DNA from: Coemansia sp. RSA 922
Taxonomy: Eukaryota > Kickxellomycota > Kickxellomycetes > Kickxellales > Kickxellaceae
Length of the DNA: 27,280 bases
Assembly: GCA_027577415.1 (NCBI GenBank)
Contig: JANBQS010000192.1
Location: 1-27,280, forward strand
Direction of reading: 5' to 3'
Every line of letters begins with the position of its first letter. Positions within the stretch are counted from its first letter, which is position 1. The notes under the pieces are model-generated. The model saw nothing but the letters and a program-made list of their open reading frames with translations, did no database searches and was not told where the DNA came from. The position numbers and the translations under genes were made by a program. Below, one piece after another: positions 6,932-16,113 of this stretch.

Positions 6932-8806
6932 ATGTCAGACTTTGAAATGCACACGCCTGCTTTCCAGCCGCTTATATCGCAAGGCCCTGAGGATCAATAC
7001 ACACAGGCATCAGATAAATGCGCTAACAATGGATACCAGTACGCCGTCGGCTTGGTGATGCTGCGCCGTCTGTACCGAATATTCGGCGTGCTGCAGCGGA
7101 GCCAGACACCTAGGTACATTGGGCTGGGCTGTGGCGCGCTGCTGGTCGGGAAGCTGTGCGCAGAAATCGTATTCTACTACGCTGGCCGCTTGCCCTCGGA
7201 GTTTTACAAGGTGCTGGGCGACAAGGACGTAAAGGCGTTCTTCCCGCTGCTGCTGCGGTGCATGGCGGTTGTGGCCGCAGCCGGAACATCACGCGCCGCC
7301 CTAGACTATGGAGCAGCAGCTCTGGGTGTGATGATGCGCAGCGCCTTGACCACATACACTCACCGGCGCTATATTAGAGCTCGGGCCTTTTACGAGACGG
7401 TCAGCCGTGGCACTGTCGACAACCCCGACCAGCGCATTACGCAGGACGTCGAGCGCCTGGCATCGAGCATCGCCACAATACTGGCCGAGCTCCTGATAGC
7501 GCCTTTCCTCATAGTGTACTATACTGTGCGGTGCTGGAGCATGGCCGGTCCGCTGGGTCCGCTGGCTATCTACGCGTACTTTGTGGCTGGGGTGCTGAGC
7601 ACTCGCGCGGTCATGCCGCCGATCATCCGCAGCGTGTACCACCAAGAGCGCGAGGAAGGCAATCTGAGGTTTCAGGAGGTCCGTATTACGGAGTTCGCCG
7701 AGTCCATAGCCTTTTTTGCCGGCGAGGACCGCGAGCGCGCTGCGGCCGATGCTGCCTTGGGTCGCGTCATCGGCGTGCAGCACGTATTGCTGCGGAGGCA
7801 GTTCTGGCTTGGACTGATCACGCAGGTGTTTTCCTATCTGGGGGCCACTGTCTCGTATGCCATCATTGCGGTGCCGATATTCCTGGGCAAGTACGATGGC
7901 AAGACGGGGTCTGAGCTGAGCAGCATCGTCAGCATGAATGCCTTTGTGTCGATGTATCTGATCTACCGCTTCTCCGTCGTCATTGAGCAGGCGAAGAAGC
8001 TGACCGACATTGCTGGGTACACGGCACGTATCGTGCAGCTGTGGGAGGAGGTCGACCGGGTCGAGGATACAGAGGAGCAGGAAGAGGATGCCGCCGATGA
8101 TGATATGCGGATAGTGGCGGAGAACGTCACGGTGTCTACGCCCAGCGGCGAGCAAGTGCTGGTGTCGGCGCTGACTGTTGACGTGGCTGCGGGCCGGTCG
8201 CTGATCATCACCGGTGCGAATGGCGTGGGCAAGACGTCGGTTCTGCGTACTCTGTGTGGTTTGTGGCGTCCAGCTGCGGGCAGCGTGCGGGTTCCGCGGC
8301 GCGAGCTGTTTTTCTTGCCGCAGACAGCCTACATTGTCGCTGGCAGCCTGCGCGAGCAGCTGAGCTACCCGGGCCAGCAGCGGGGCGACAATGGCTCTGT
8401 GCGTGTCTGTGGCGATGCCGACTTGGCCCGGATTTTGAGCGCCGTGGGCCTGGCTCAGCTGGTAGGCCGGATCAGCTCGGCTACCGGGGCGTCGGGGGCG
8501 GACCACTTGGCTTACGACCGTCCGTACCCGGTGCAGTTCTGGCTGAAGGTTCTGTCGCCTGGCGAGCAGCAAAAGATATCAGCTGCGCGTGTATTGTTCT
8601 GGCGGCCGCGCTTTGCCATCCTCGACGAATGCACGAGCGCATTGGACGCTGCTGCGGAGGCCAGTGTGTACCAGGCGCTGGTTGACGCCGGAATCACGCT
8701 TGTCTCCGTCAGTCATCGCCAGTCCCTATTCAAGTACCACCATATGCGTCTCGACTTGCTGCCCCAGGGACAATACGCGCTGACGCCTATTCAAGCAATA
8801 ATGTAA
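6932..8806 (+). CDS. ABCD4: ABCD4-like half ABC transporter (putative vacuolar/lysosomal cobalamin transporter)
   Basis: A 624-aa half transporter, close to the usual ABCD length, with an ATG after a T-rich leader. The N-terminal part (about 40-380) is the ABC_membrane_2 domain: NPDQRITQDVERL from residue 164, IAPFLIVYYT, and the EFAES loop at 254-258 in the EAA-like position. The nucleotide-binding domain is complete: Walker A GANGVGKT (428-435), signature LSPGEQQ (541), Walker B with ILDE (Asp565, Glu566) and the H-loop in SVSHRQS (His595). NPDQR-QDVER, the LGP-I-YF region and SV-HRQSL resemble ABCD4 more than peroxisomal ABCD1-3. ABCD4 works with LMBD1 to move cobalamin out of lysosomes in mammals. 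It should form a homodimer, and no fused second half is present. Peroxisomal ABCD membership is the main alternative. Spacing of 141 bases to Mio suggests separate promoters. Confidence 0.8.
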   Translation: MSDFEMHTPAFQPLISQGPEDQYTQASDKCANNGYQYAVGLVMLRRLYRIFGVLQRSQTPRYIGLGCGALLVGKLCAEIVFYYAGRLPSEFYKVLGDKDVKAFFPLLLRCMAVVAAAGTSRAALDYGAAALGVMMRSALTTYTHRRYIRARAFYETVSRGTVDNPDQRITQDVERLASSIATILAELLIAPFLIVYYTVRCWSMAGPLGPLAIYAYFVAGVLSTRAVMPPIIRSVYHQEREEGNLRFQEVRITEFAESIAFFAGEDRERAAADAALGRVIGVQHVLLRRQFWLGLITQVFSYLGATVSYAIIAVPIFLGKYDGKTGSELSSIVSMNAFVSMYLIYRFSVVIEQAKKLTDIAGYTARIVQLWEEVDRVEDTEEQEEDAADDDMRIVAENVTVSTPSGEQVLVSALTVDVAAGRSLIITGANGVGKTSVLRTLCGLWRPAAGSVRVPRRELFFLPQTAYIVAGSLREQLSYPGQQRGDNGSVRVCGDADLARILSAVGLAQLVGRISSATGASGADHLAYDRPYPVQFWLKVLSPGEQQKISAARVLFWRPRFAILDECTSALDAAAEASVYQALVDAGITLVSVSHRQSLFKYHHMRLDLLPQGQYALTPIQAIM

Positions 8807-9379
8807 ATGTATGCAAACCTGCTGCGTGCTCGCTCTTGTCTATTTTATATCGTCTTATGGCGTACCCACTCTCTAGAGTGAAAGAAAAGAGGAGATATAC
8901 TGGCTCTGCAATAGGCGCAGTATGCAAGAGACGCAGTGTCTGAAATTGTGACAACGTCACATACAATTTGTTTTGGGCGCCTGGGTATCCAGGGGCCGCC
9001 CGCCTTATATTTGGTCAGAAAGAAAAAACACCCATTGTCTATATATGTATTTTTTTGCGAACAAGCCCAGAAACGTACCTGCATAAAAGGGCTGACGAAG
9101 ATGCAACGGCCCAAACAGGCATTTCAGACATGGAGAGTGACCGTGGCGCTTTCCTATTTCGTTCGCACAGCTTTGCTTTAAAGCGCGCACTCTTTCCTCA
9201 GCCTCCTCCTTGGTCATCGGAAATGCGTTTCTAGTCCCTCTTCATCTCTCTCTTTTTTCTCTCTCTCCTGCATTTTATTATTATTATATATATTTTTTGT
9301 AGTTGTTACTAACACGGCGTGTGTGGGTCCGTCGGTGCTTATACCTCCCCCCCTCCAACTACTACCATATACACATACA
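8807..9379. other. intergenic region between the ABC transporter and septin-like genes
   Basis: No convincing gene; the overlapping short frames on both strands show no protein features. Two adjacent imperfect hairpins lie at 8944-8968 and 8975-9001. Bases 9239-9270 form a CT-rich run, followed by a TATATA-containing AT tract (near 9288-9295). Together these fit the promoter and leader of the septin-like gene. Confidence 0.5.
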
Positions 9380-11458
9380 ATGGCTGAAGATAGGCGACTC
9401 TGTACAGGTGCCAGGACAGGCGACCCGCGCCTAGAATTATTGCAGCGCGGCCTTTCGCATCGCCGTCACGCCCCCGAGTCCTTCAACGTCATGGTAGCCG
9501 GCCGCCGCGGAGTAGGAAAATCCACGTTCCTCCAAACTTTGTGCGACTCCTTTTACTCGCTCAAAATAGAGGCTCTATCGGAGGGCGACAAAGTGATGTT
9601 TCCCAGCGACTCTCCTTATCTTGATGACCCAGCGGTTCCGTCAATATCATCGACATCGCCAGGGCTCTCGGCTGAGGAGGTACTTGATCCATTCTGCGTG
9701 TTTGACTCGCTTTCGGGGTCTGCCGAGATCCGCCGCTGCCGAGTACGTATCCGCGATCTCAGCCGCCACCACCCCATCTGCGTCGAGCTCATCGACACAC
9801 CTGGGATAGACAGCTTTGACGAGGCTGCTGCCACAGCTACCATCAACACTATTTCGCGAGAGATTGAGCGTCGGTTGCAAGCCACACTGGACGACGAGAT
9901 TAAACCGCAGCGCAGCAAGATGCCACCCGCCTCGCACATCCACGCACTTATCTATATGCTGCCGCCGCCAGTCTATTCGAGCGCCCAAACAGATTCTCTC
10001 AGTCACCGTCTGGACTTTGCCGTCAACGCGCTTTCCGAAATAGACGTTATGGCTATCCGCAAACTAGCCCAATTCGCCAACGTCATTTTGGCTGTCGGCA
10101 AATGCGACACTATGGACAAGGCAGAACTCAAAGTATTTAACGACCGAGAGTTCTTTGCCCAAGCTCACGACCTAATAGTACCAGCCAAACTCTATGACTT
10201 TAGCGACTACCCATCAAACTCTACGGGTTATAGGGAGTCTCGCGAGGAGAGAGCAATGGCAAGGGAGATGCGTAAAATAGTATTGCGCAAGATGCCGCTC
10301 AAACTCTGTGGCAGTAAGCATGTAGAGGAATGGCAGAAAATGCGCCTGCCAGAGTACCAGACGTCCCAGAGCAGGGTTAGCGTCACTGACTGGCGCGTTT
10401 TGGCCACTGAGCATAACCGCATATGCTCGAGCACAACCATGATCACTGAGGGCATATTCCGCGACCGCCGCGCCCCCACCGCCGAGCCTCTTGCGAATGG
10501 CGCCCCCGGTCATCGCACTCGCCACACCAGTCGCTATCTCAACGACTCCATGTCGTCTGTATATTCACTGGCCACACGCACCGACACTGTGACTATTAAA
10601 CGCTTACACCAAAAGCGCCAAGTGTCGCTGATCCGCGAGCTCTGCTGTGGCAACCTACAGATAACCAACGACAAACACTGCGACTTTGCGCTGCTAGTCG
10701 ACCTTTTATTCCACTCGTTCCGCCATTCCCTCGAAGTATGGACCGATGAGCACCACTATGAGACTTACCGCATGCAGCGAATTGCTGCAGACCCCACTTA
10801 TTCGGCTATTAGCGTGGGCATGTCCGAGTACCTGGAAACAGAGAGAGCTCGCCGGATAGTACCCAGAGCTTTAGCACATCCACCGGTCGCCCCGCCTCAG
10901 CAACAGAAACCACAAGTGTCTTTGAGTAATAGCCGCAGTCGTCGCCATACAGAAAACGGTTGGAGCCGCAGCTCAGCCATGATACCCGGTGAATCGTCCG
11001 AGGTCGCTGCCAACTCTGGCAGAGGCGTCAGATCGGCTTCCTACGCAATCGACGCTGACAAAGATAATAACATTGGTGGTAGAGCCCATGTACAGGACAA
11101 TAGCTCTCAGTTTCAGTATTCTTTCCCTGTGCCGCCACCAGCCGACTTGCCTCTTGCATCGCCTCCAGATACGGCCACCACGGCAACAACGCCGCCGTCA
11201 TCATACCAGCATCAGTTGCGCGACCACATCGCTGCCAACAGCAAGGCGGTAAGGGGCTCGCATCGCACATCAGCTGCCACGACGCTGACGACCATTGTCA
11301 CGCTCACCAGCCCACTTGCTCTTCCACCCAATAGCACCGCCATCCAGCACAAGTCCGAAACCACGCCAACAAAGCCCAACATTGCCGCTACTACGACCAA
11401 ATCTACCAGGCCCTTCCGCTTCATTTTTGGCGCACGCGCCGAGCCAGCACACGGGTAA
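9380..11458 (+). CDS. divergent septin-like GTPase
   Basis: 692 aa from the first in-frame ATG (ACAATGG context). The septin-type G domain shows G1 GRRGVGKST (41-49) preceded by FNVMVA, G3 DTPG (139-142), IDVMAIRKL, and G4 as GKCD (240-243) where septins usually have AKAD. Septin landmarks after the G domain are recognisable but split: a CGS corresponding to VVGS at about 310-312, and later NDKHCDF (HCDF 433-436) with HHYETYR. About 100 extra residues sit between them, and the usual YPWG is missing. The tail (about 470-692) is Ser/Thr/Pro-rich and lacks a coiled coil. Septins polymerise into filaments at the cell cortex and septum; this one may be a specialised or non-core member. The 3' end converges on the PPR gene with a 66-nt gap. 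Confidence 0.8.
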   Translation: MAEDRRLCTGARTGDPRLELLQRGLSHRRHAPESFNVMVAGRRGVGKSTFLQTLCDSFYSLKIEALSEGDKVMFPSDSPYLDDPAVPSISSTSPGLSAEEVLDPFCVFDSLSGSAEIRRCRVRIRDLSRHHPICVELIDTPGIDSFDEAAATATINTISREIERRLQATLDDEIKPQRSKMPPASHIHALIYMLPPPVYSSAQTDSLSHRLDFAVNALSEIDVMAIRKLAQFANVILAVGKCDTMDKAELKVFNDREFFAQAHDLIVPAKLYDFSDYPSNSTGYRESREERAMAREMRKIVLRKMPLKLCGSKHVEEWQKMRLPEYQTSQSRVSVTDWRVLATEHNRICSSTTMITEGIFRDRRAPTAEPLANGAPGHRTRHTSRYLNDSMSSVYSLATRTDTVTIKRLHQKRQVSLIRELCCGNLQITNDKHCDFALLVDLLFHSFRHSLEVWTDEHHYETYRMQRIAADPTYSAISVGMSEYLETERARRIVPRALAHPPVAPPQQQKPQVSLSNSRSRRHTENGWSRSSAMIPGESSEVAANSGRGVRSASYAIDADKDNNIGGRAHVQDNSSQFQYSFPVPPPADLPLASPPDTATTATTPPSSYQHQLRDHIAANSKAVRGSHRTSAATTLTTIVTLTSPLALPPNSTAIQHKSETTPTKPNIAATTTKSTRPFRFIFGARAEPAHG

Positions 11459-11524
11459 CCCATTTGTGTATAGAGTTATAGCTAAATGGATTTATATATG
11501 TACAGCATGGAAAAGTGTATATGG

Positions 11525-13552
11525 TTATTCTTGACGCGTTGCCGGCGAAGACGGGCTTCTATAAACGCCGTCTGGAGATATCGCATCGGTCGGCGATGGT
11601 TTATTTATTGCCTGCGACTTGACATCTCCCTCTGACGCATGCAGCTTCATTCGCAGTCTGGACCGCTGTAAGATCAGCTGAGGACTGTTGAGACAGAGCT
11701 TGACATACTCTACCGCCTCTTCTCGCTGGCTAAACGAAAACCCATTACGCTCGTCGCCGATCCACATACACAATGTGCTCTCATACCTTCCAAGCAGATT
11801 GTGCCGGACCAGCGACCTCGCCAGCGCCATATACATATGCGGCGCCATACGCAGCGTACGCACCTCCTTGTGGAATCCGTAGATGTCCTCCCAAATCCGC
11901 ATCAGCAGCGGCGCATCGCCAATCTCGCCCACGACATCCAGCAGGCACGCAAGGACGCTCCGGTGCCACACCAGCTCGTTGCGCTGGATAAAATACTCGA
12001 CAAAGTCCTCGGGCTGCAGGATAGAAACAGGCGCAATAACATCAGGCTGAACGTCAGAGCTCATTCCGCTGTGCGTTACGGTTCCGTCAATATTGACGGT
12101 CTGCTGCTCGGCGTGAGTCTTTCGCGATTGCGCCACCAATGCCTTGTAGATCACTTGGTACCAACGCGCAACCATCTCGTAGTCCCTACGCTGGGCAAAT
12201 GTCTCGATAGCCGCTAGCACAACAATAAAGGTATGTGGTATCCCGCGCGATACCATTATGTCCAGCACCTGGTCGCAGAGATCCGTGCGCCCTTGCTTCG
12301 CCACGCCAAGCAGCACGCGCTTCCAGACCACTTCCGGGATTACGTGGCCGTCCGCTTCCATCAACGTCAGATACGTCTCTATCTTGTCCCAGTCGCTGCG
12401 GCATGCCAATACGCCTAACAGTGACGTGTACATGGGCACAGTGGGCCACAGCCGCAGCTCGTTGCGTACATAGTCAAACACCGCCTCAGCCATACTGGCA
12501 TTGAACTGCCGACTCAGCCCCTTGAGCAAAAGCTCGTACTTTTGAATAGTCTGTATAGCGACAATGTCGTTATCCAAGTCCAAGTGGTTGGTCGTAGCCA
12601 CAGCCACCTCCATCGCCTCCGTGGCAAGCCCGTTGATCGCCAGGCCGTAAACCATGACCTTGTCGGCCCAGAATCCCAGCCGAATGCCTGGCCAGCGCTG
12701 CGTAAGAACTAGCTGGTAAGTCTTTACTGCCAAGTCTGTCTGCTGCGTGTGCATGGCGGTCTTTAGCGCTAACTGAACGCAGGTCTGCGACGGCACAAAT
12801 GCAGGGATACCCAGCTGCGCTTCCCACAGCCGGCAGGCCAGCTGGCGGTCAGGCTGAGTACCTTGCAACTCCACCAAAAGTAACAACATAGTGGACGAGC
12901 TGATATACGCTGGCTGCATGCACAGGCCGACCACGCACTCGCGCAACTTTTGTTCCTGGCCCAGGTGCAAATATGCGCAGATCAACAGCTCTTGCACACT
13001 TTGCTGTTTGTGTCCGCTCTGCACACGAATCGACTGGCTGAGCCATTCCAGCTCGTCTGAGCTTTTGAACTCGTAGCAGCGACTAAGTAGCATCCACGGG
13101 GTAAGCGATCGTGACGGCAAGGTTGGCTGTAGCTCTCGGTACAGGCCGATTGCCTGAGGAATTGTGGAAGGGCTTTGCGCCAGCCTTGTGATTTCACCCT
13201 CACTGCTCCACATCGAGTTCTTCGTCGTCGAGTAGTTGCGATAGCCAGCAGCGCCAGATATGCGCAGCAGAGGTGCCATGCTGGTCACTCTGTCCTGAGG
13301 TGTGAATGCCAAAAGAGAGTGAATGGTGCGTCCCCAGAGCGTCAATGCAGTCAGCGATGCTACGGGCAACGATCCCTGAGAGCGAGGTAAGCGGATCGTT
13401 GTGTACTGGCGACATTGCGTTGCTAGCGAGAGCATTTGTATCTTGGAGCTCAACAAGTCGAATTGCGTCGTGAACGATGTGTTTGTGCGGCCTGTGTACC
13501 GTTTTGCAGCGAGCAGACCACTGCCGCCGCAATCGAGACGTGTGGAATCCAT
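11525..13552 (-). CDS. mitochondrial pentatricopeptide-repeat (PPR) protein
   Basis: 675 aa from the first ATG at 13552 (a non-ATG codon precedes it in frame). The first 110 residues are rich in Arg, Ser, Thr and Gln with few acids and include CRQYTT and YRNYST, as in mitochondrial targeting sequences. An in-frame ATG at 13435 (residue 40) would give a cleaner presequence. The rest is all-helical with paired helices typical of PPR arrays, clearest around residues 370-475 (PMYTSLLGVLACRSDWDKIE, then VVWKRVLLGVAKQGRTD). PPR proteins bind organellar RNA and act in processing, stability or translation of mitochondrial transcripts. The repeats are degenerate, so the RNA target cannot be read. Only about 107 bases of T-rich DNA (minus strand) separate it from the F-box gene upstream. 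Confidence 0.75.
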   Translation of the reverse strand: MDSTRLDCGGSGLLAAKRYTGRTNTSFTTQFDLLSSKIQMLSLATQCRQYTTIRLPRSQGSLPVASLTALTLWGRTIHSLLAFTPQDRVTSMAPLLRISGAAGYRNYSTTKNSMWSSEGEITRLAQSPSTIPQAIGLYRELQPTLPSRSLTPWMLLSRCYEFKSSDELEWLSQSIRVQSGHKQQSVQELLICAYLHLGQEQKLRECVVGLCMQPAYISSSTMLLLLVELQGTQPDRQLACRLWEAQLGIPAFVPSQTCVQLALKTAMHTQQTDLAVKTYQLVLTQRWPGIRLGFWADKVMVYGLAINGLATEAMEVAVATTNHLDLDNDIVAIQTIQKYELLLKGLSRQFNASMAEAVFDYVRNELRLWPTVPMYTSLLGVLACRSDWDKIETYLTLMEADGHVIPEVVWKRVLLGVAKQGRTDLCDQVLDIMVSRGIPHTFIVVLAAIETFAQRRDYEMVARWYQVIYKALVAQSRKTHAEQQTVNIDGTVTHSGMSSDVQPDVIAPVSILQPEDFVEYFIQRNELVWHRSVLACLLDVVGEIGDAPLLMRIWEDIYGFHKEVRTLRMAPHMYMALARSLVRHNLLGRYESTLCMWIGDERNGFSFSQREEAVEYVKLCLNSPQLILQRSRLRMKLHASEGDVKSQAINKPSPTDAISPDGVYRSPSSPATRQE

Positions 13553-13578
13553 CAATTAGTTACCAATACCACCACATG

Positions 13579-13610
13579 AAAAATAAAAAATAAAATAAAA
13601 AATAAAAAAT
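13579..13610. repeat. A-rich microsatellite-like run, (AAAAAT)n
   Basis: Repeated AAAATA/AAAAAT units on the plus strand, giving a T-rich run on the minus strand directly upstream of the PPR gene start at 13552. It fits the T-rich promoter or leader of that gene and probably also the 3' end of the F-box gene ending at 13660. Confidence 0.6.
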
Positions 13611-13659
13611 GAATTTGATACTCTGCAAAAGTAACCAAAGATAGACACAGCCTGTCTCA

Positions 13660-15204
13660 TCACTGGGCTGGATCAACGGATATTGATCTCGCAGGTGAGA
13701 ATCGGAGCACCGACACGCCTACGTTGTTGTATCCAAGTGCCACTGCATTGTCAGTCATGGCTACGACGTCGGGCTCCTGATCCATAGGTGGCATGCGTCC
13801 GTCAGCAATGGAGAACGCCCTAGGAACAGTGAGCTTTGCTGACCGCTCATCGGCCAACGAAACTATCGCTTTGACTGTCAGAGCTGCTGGCGAAGACTCT
13901 ATAGCCAGTCTAAAAGCCAGATGCGCGTCAAGAAGCAACCTACTGCCACCATACCTCCGTATATCAAACGAGCTAGACCTCTGCCGTTCAGGCTCTACGG
14001 TAAACCCACAGAATCCGTGAGCCGAGTATATTGCTATGCGAATGACACCCGGAATCCCATGCAAAGCCTTCAGCCGAGGTGGACCAGCCTCTGTCATAAA
14101 CCTGGTCTCGATAAATTCACGCACATCGATTTGCTGCAAAAGCTCGGCTGTTTCAATATCGTATAGAAACAAGTTCCATACCGTAGTCGCCACAACCAGG
14201 ATATTATTGGCACACAGCTTTATGCCACACACTCGCGAGTCCAGGACAACGAACCGGGCTGCAAGTGTCTGCTCTTGCCACTTGTACACTTCTACCACAT
14301 TGCGACCTCTGAGCACCACCGAATAGTTATGATACATGTCGACATAGGACATTGGCTCCGCAACGGACGAGACCTCAAACAGCACTTCAAAGTTTACTAG
14401 CGAGTATACCCTTGCTTGGCGAAGGTACGTAGATACAAACATTGTCGCTTCGGATGGGCATATGGATATATGGTGCGCCATGTTCCCTCTGACATTCATA
14501 CACTGCCGCATAGTGCCATTCATGTGCCAGGCTTTGAGAGCGCGCTCGCTGCTCAGCACCATCCACGTATTGCTGACTGCTATTGCCGAGATATAAGACT
14601 TGACGGATATGGCGCCACTAAATGCTGGTCGCGCGCTTCCCCACCGCCACTCGCGCTCCGCAAGCCACTGCAGGGTAACGACAGGTGCATTTTTGGCAGC
14701 TAGTGGAATATCGGTACGAATCATGGCCATTTGGAGGTGGTCACTAGCTACATTGGCAGAAGTGGCAATAGCACGCCATCGCTTGCATACCTAACCGCGT
14801 AGCACATGTATTGAATTCATATTAGCCACAGTTTCATCATGACAACAGCCATTACTTGAACGCCATTGTACCTACCATGCTACACTCGCGGATGTCGCTG
14901 GCACTAAGCGATTTGTATATATTGAGAACAATTTCGGCGGGCAAGCATGACAGAATATCAAATGCGGCCCTTTGGCCATTGACAAGCAACAGCTCTCGAC
15001 GAGCAACAGCTAGCTCATATGGCGTCAGCACAGCAATGATCTCCCGGAGCCTACAATAATCGAATAAATAATTCCTTACAAAGCGATTGTCAGCACACAG
15101 ACAATTGTTTTGCAATATGTGACGCTACATCCACGTCAGAGATAGGAGAATACTTGCGCCTTGATTCGCTGGGCCGAGCTCAATCGAGCAAAAAATTCAG
15201 ACAT
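13660..15204 (-). CDS. F-box protein with beta-propeller-like C-terminus (spliced; 5' end uncertain)
   Basis: The last intron is clear: 14875-14791 (85 nt), donor ATG/GTAGGT, acceptor GGTTAG/GTATGC, with CTAAT as branch site. Splicing joins the F-box segment (LSCLPAEIVLNIYK, then IRECSM) to VCKRWRAIA, the normal end of an F-box. The following exon (14790-13660) adds 376 residues of beta-rich, WD-like sequence, such as NTWMVLSSERALKAWHMNG. The upstream frame has no ATG, so another exon is needed. An ATG at 15204 opens MSEFFARLSSAQRIKAQ, ending at a possible donor at 15153. It can join in phase 0 at 15124 (29-nt intron, about 476 aa) or at 15040 (113-nt intron, weak GAG acceptor, about 448 aa). 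F-box proteins recruit substrates to SCF ubiquitin ligases through Skp1; the propeller would be the substrate-binding part. The substrate is unknown. Confidence 0.75.
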
Positions 15205-15390
15205 GAATAGCAAAAAAATGTGAAGTGGTATTTGTTTGTAATATTTCTGTACAATATCTGTTGGCTAAGAAACCCCCCACTCCCTAAATCGACTGACAAC
15301 GGCTGCTCAAGTTATGTGTCACTGGTGTAAAAATAATAATATTGGCAAATGTTGATGTTATAAATGTACATTATCTCAACTCAAAATCAG

Positions 15391-16113
15391 CTATGCAAAA
15401 CAGAACAGTCGACGCAACTTCTGCCCAAGTCGTTTGGCTGTTGTACCATCCCGTTTTCGTGTCTTTGCACCAGAGCTAGTCTCAAGTTCAAAAGCACTAT
15501 ACGCAATTGGATCACCATGCCTTGAAGGCCGCATCTTTGGCGGCCGCTCAGACACATCTGGCGTCATAGCGCCGCGCCACTGCGAGTGACATAGCTCGGC
15601 TATTGTTTGGAATGCCAGCGCCACGCCCAAACCAGTTCGAGCACTCGTCTCAATACACTGAATATCATCTATTTCCAAGCGCGACTGGCAAAGCTCCTTG
15701 ACTCGCTTGCATTCATCTCGCTGTTCGTCATCGACCTCTAGATCGCATTTAGTCTGTACCAGCACCACGGGCAGCTTACTTCGCCGAGTTTGGCTGACTT
15801 TAGCTATAGTCAGCAAGTGTTTTTCTAAAGCAAGTAATGACGCCTTGCTGCTGCCGTCGTAGACAAGCATAATTCCGTCAGCGTCTTGCGCAAGCGACTG
15901 CGTAGTAGGCAAGTCGGGCTTGCACTCGCTCGTGTCCCAGATCTGTACGGCTACCATCTCCTCATTGTCCAGCGTGATGTATGTCGAGACAAAATCGGAG
16001 TTGGTGGTCGGCGTGTACTGCACCGTATGGTTGCTGTATAGAAAGTAGTTGCGCAGCGACGTCTTGCCACCACCCGTACCACCAAGCATAACGGCTTTGA
16101 ACACGCGCTCCAT
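15391..16113 (-). CDS. Ras-superfamily small GTPase with eroded switch II
   Basis: 240 aa from the ATG at 16113 (a GTG codon precedes it in frame). G1 is GGTGGGKT (11-18), with Thr13 where Ras has Gly12. The switch I Thr lies in PTTNSDF (35-41). G3 reads WDTSECK (59-65): the Asp is kept, but the Gly and Gln of the usual DTAGQ are replaced by Glu63 and Cys64. G4 is TKCD and G5 ETSA. The body looks Rab/Ras-like, with about 45 extra C-terminal residues, a basic patch and the end RRLFCFA. The only cysteine there is third from the end, so there is no standard CaaX box; single-Cys prenylation is uncertain. The changes predict weak or absent intrinsic GTP hydrolysis, or a pseudo-GTPase-like switch. 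It is not a recognisable orthologue of a named Rab. Confidence 0.8.
   Translation of the reverse strand: MERVFKAVMLGGTGGGKTSLRNYFLYSNHTVQYTPTTNSDFVSTYITLDNEEMVAVQIWDTSECKPDLPTTQSLAQDADGIMLVYDGSSKASLLALEKHLLTIAKVSQTRRSKLPVVLVQTKCDLEVDDEQRDECKRVKELCQSRLEIDDIQCIETSARTGLGVALAFQTIAELCHSQWRGAMTPDVSERPPKMRPSRHGDPIAYSAFELETSSGAKTRKRDGTTAKRLGQKLRRLFCFA

Noticed and set aside
7301..8572. 423-codon minus-strand frame opposite the ABC transporter
   Set aside because: It is a shadow of the GC-rich codons of the transporter. All ABC motifs are on the plus strand.
9323..9379. Extension of the septin-like protein upstream of 9380
   Set aside because: It would start at GTG in the pyrimidine-rich leader. The first ATG is at 9380.
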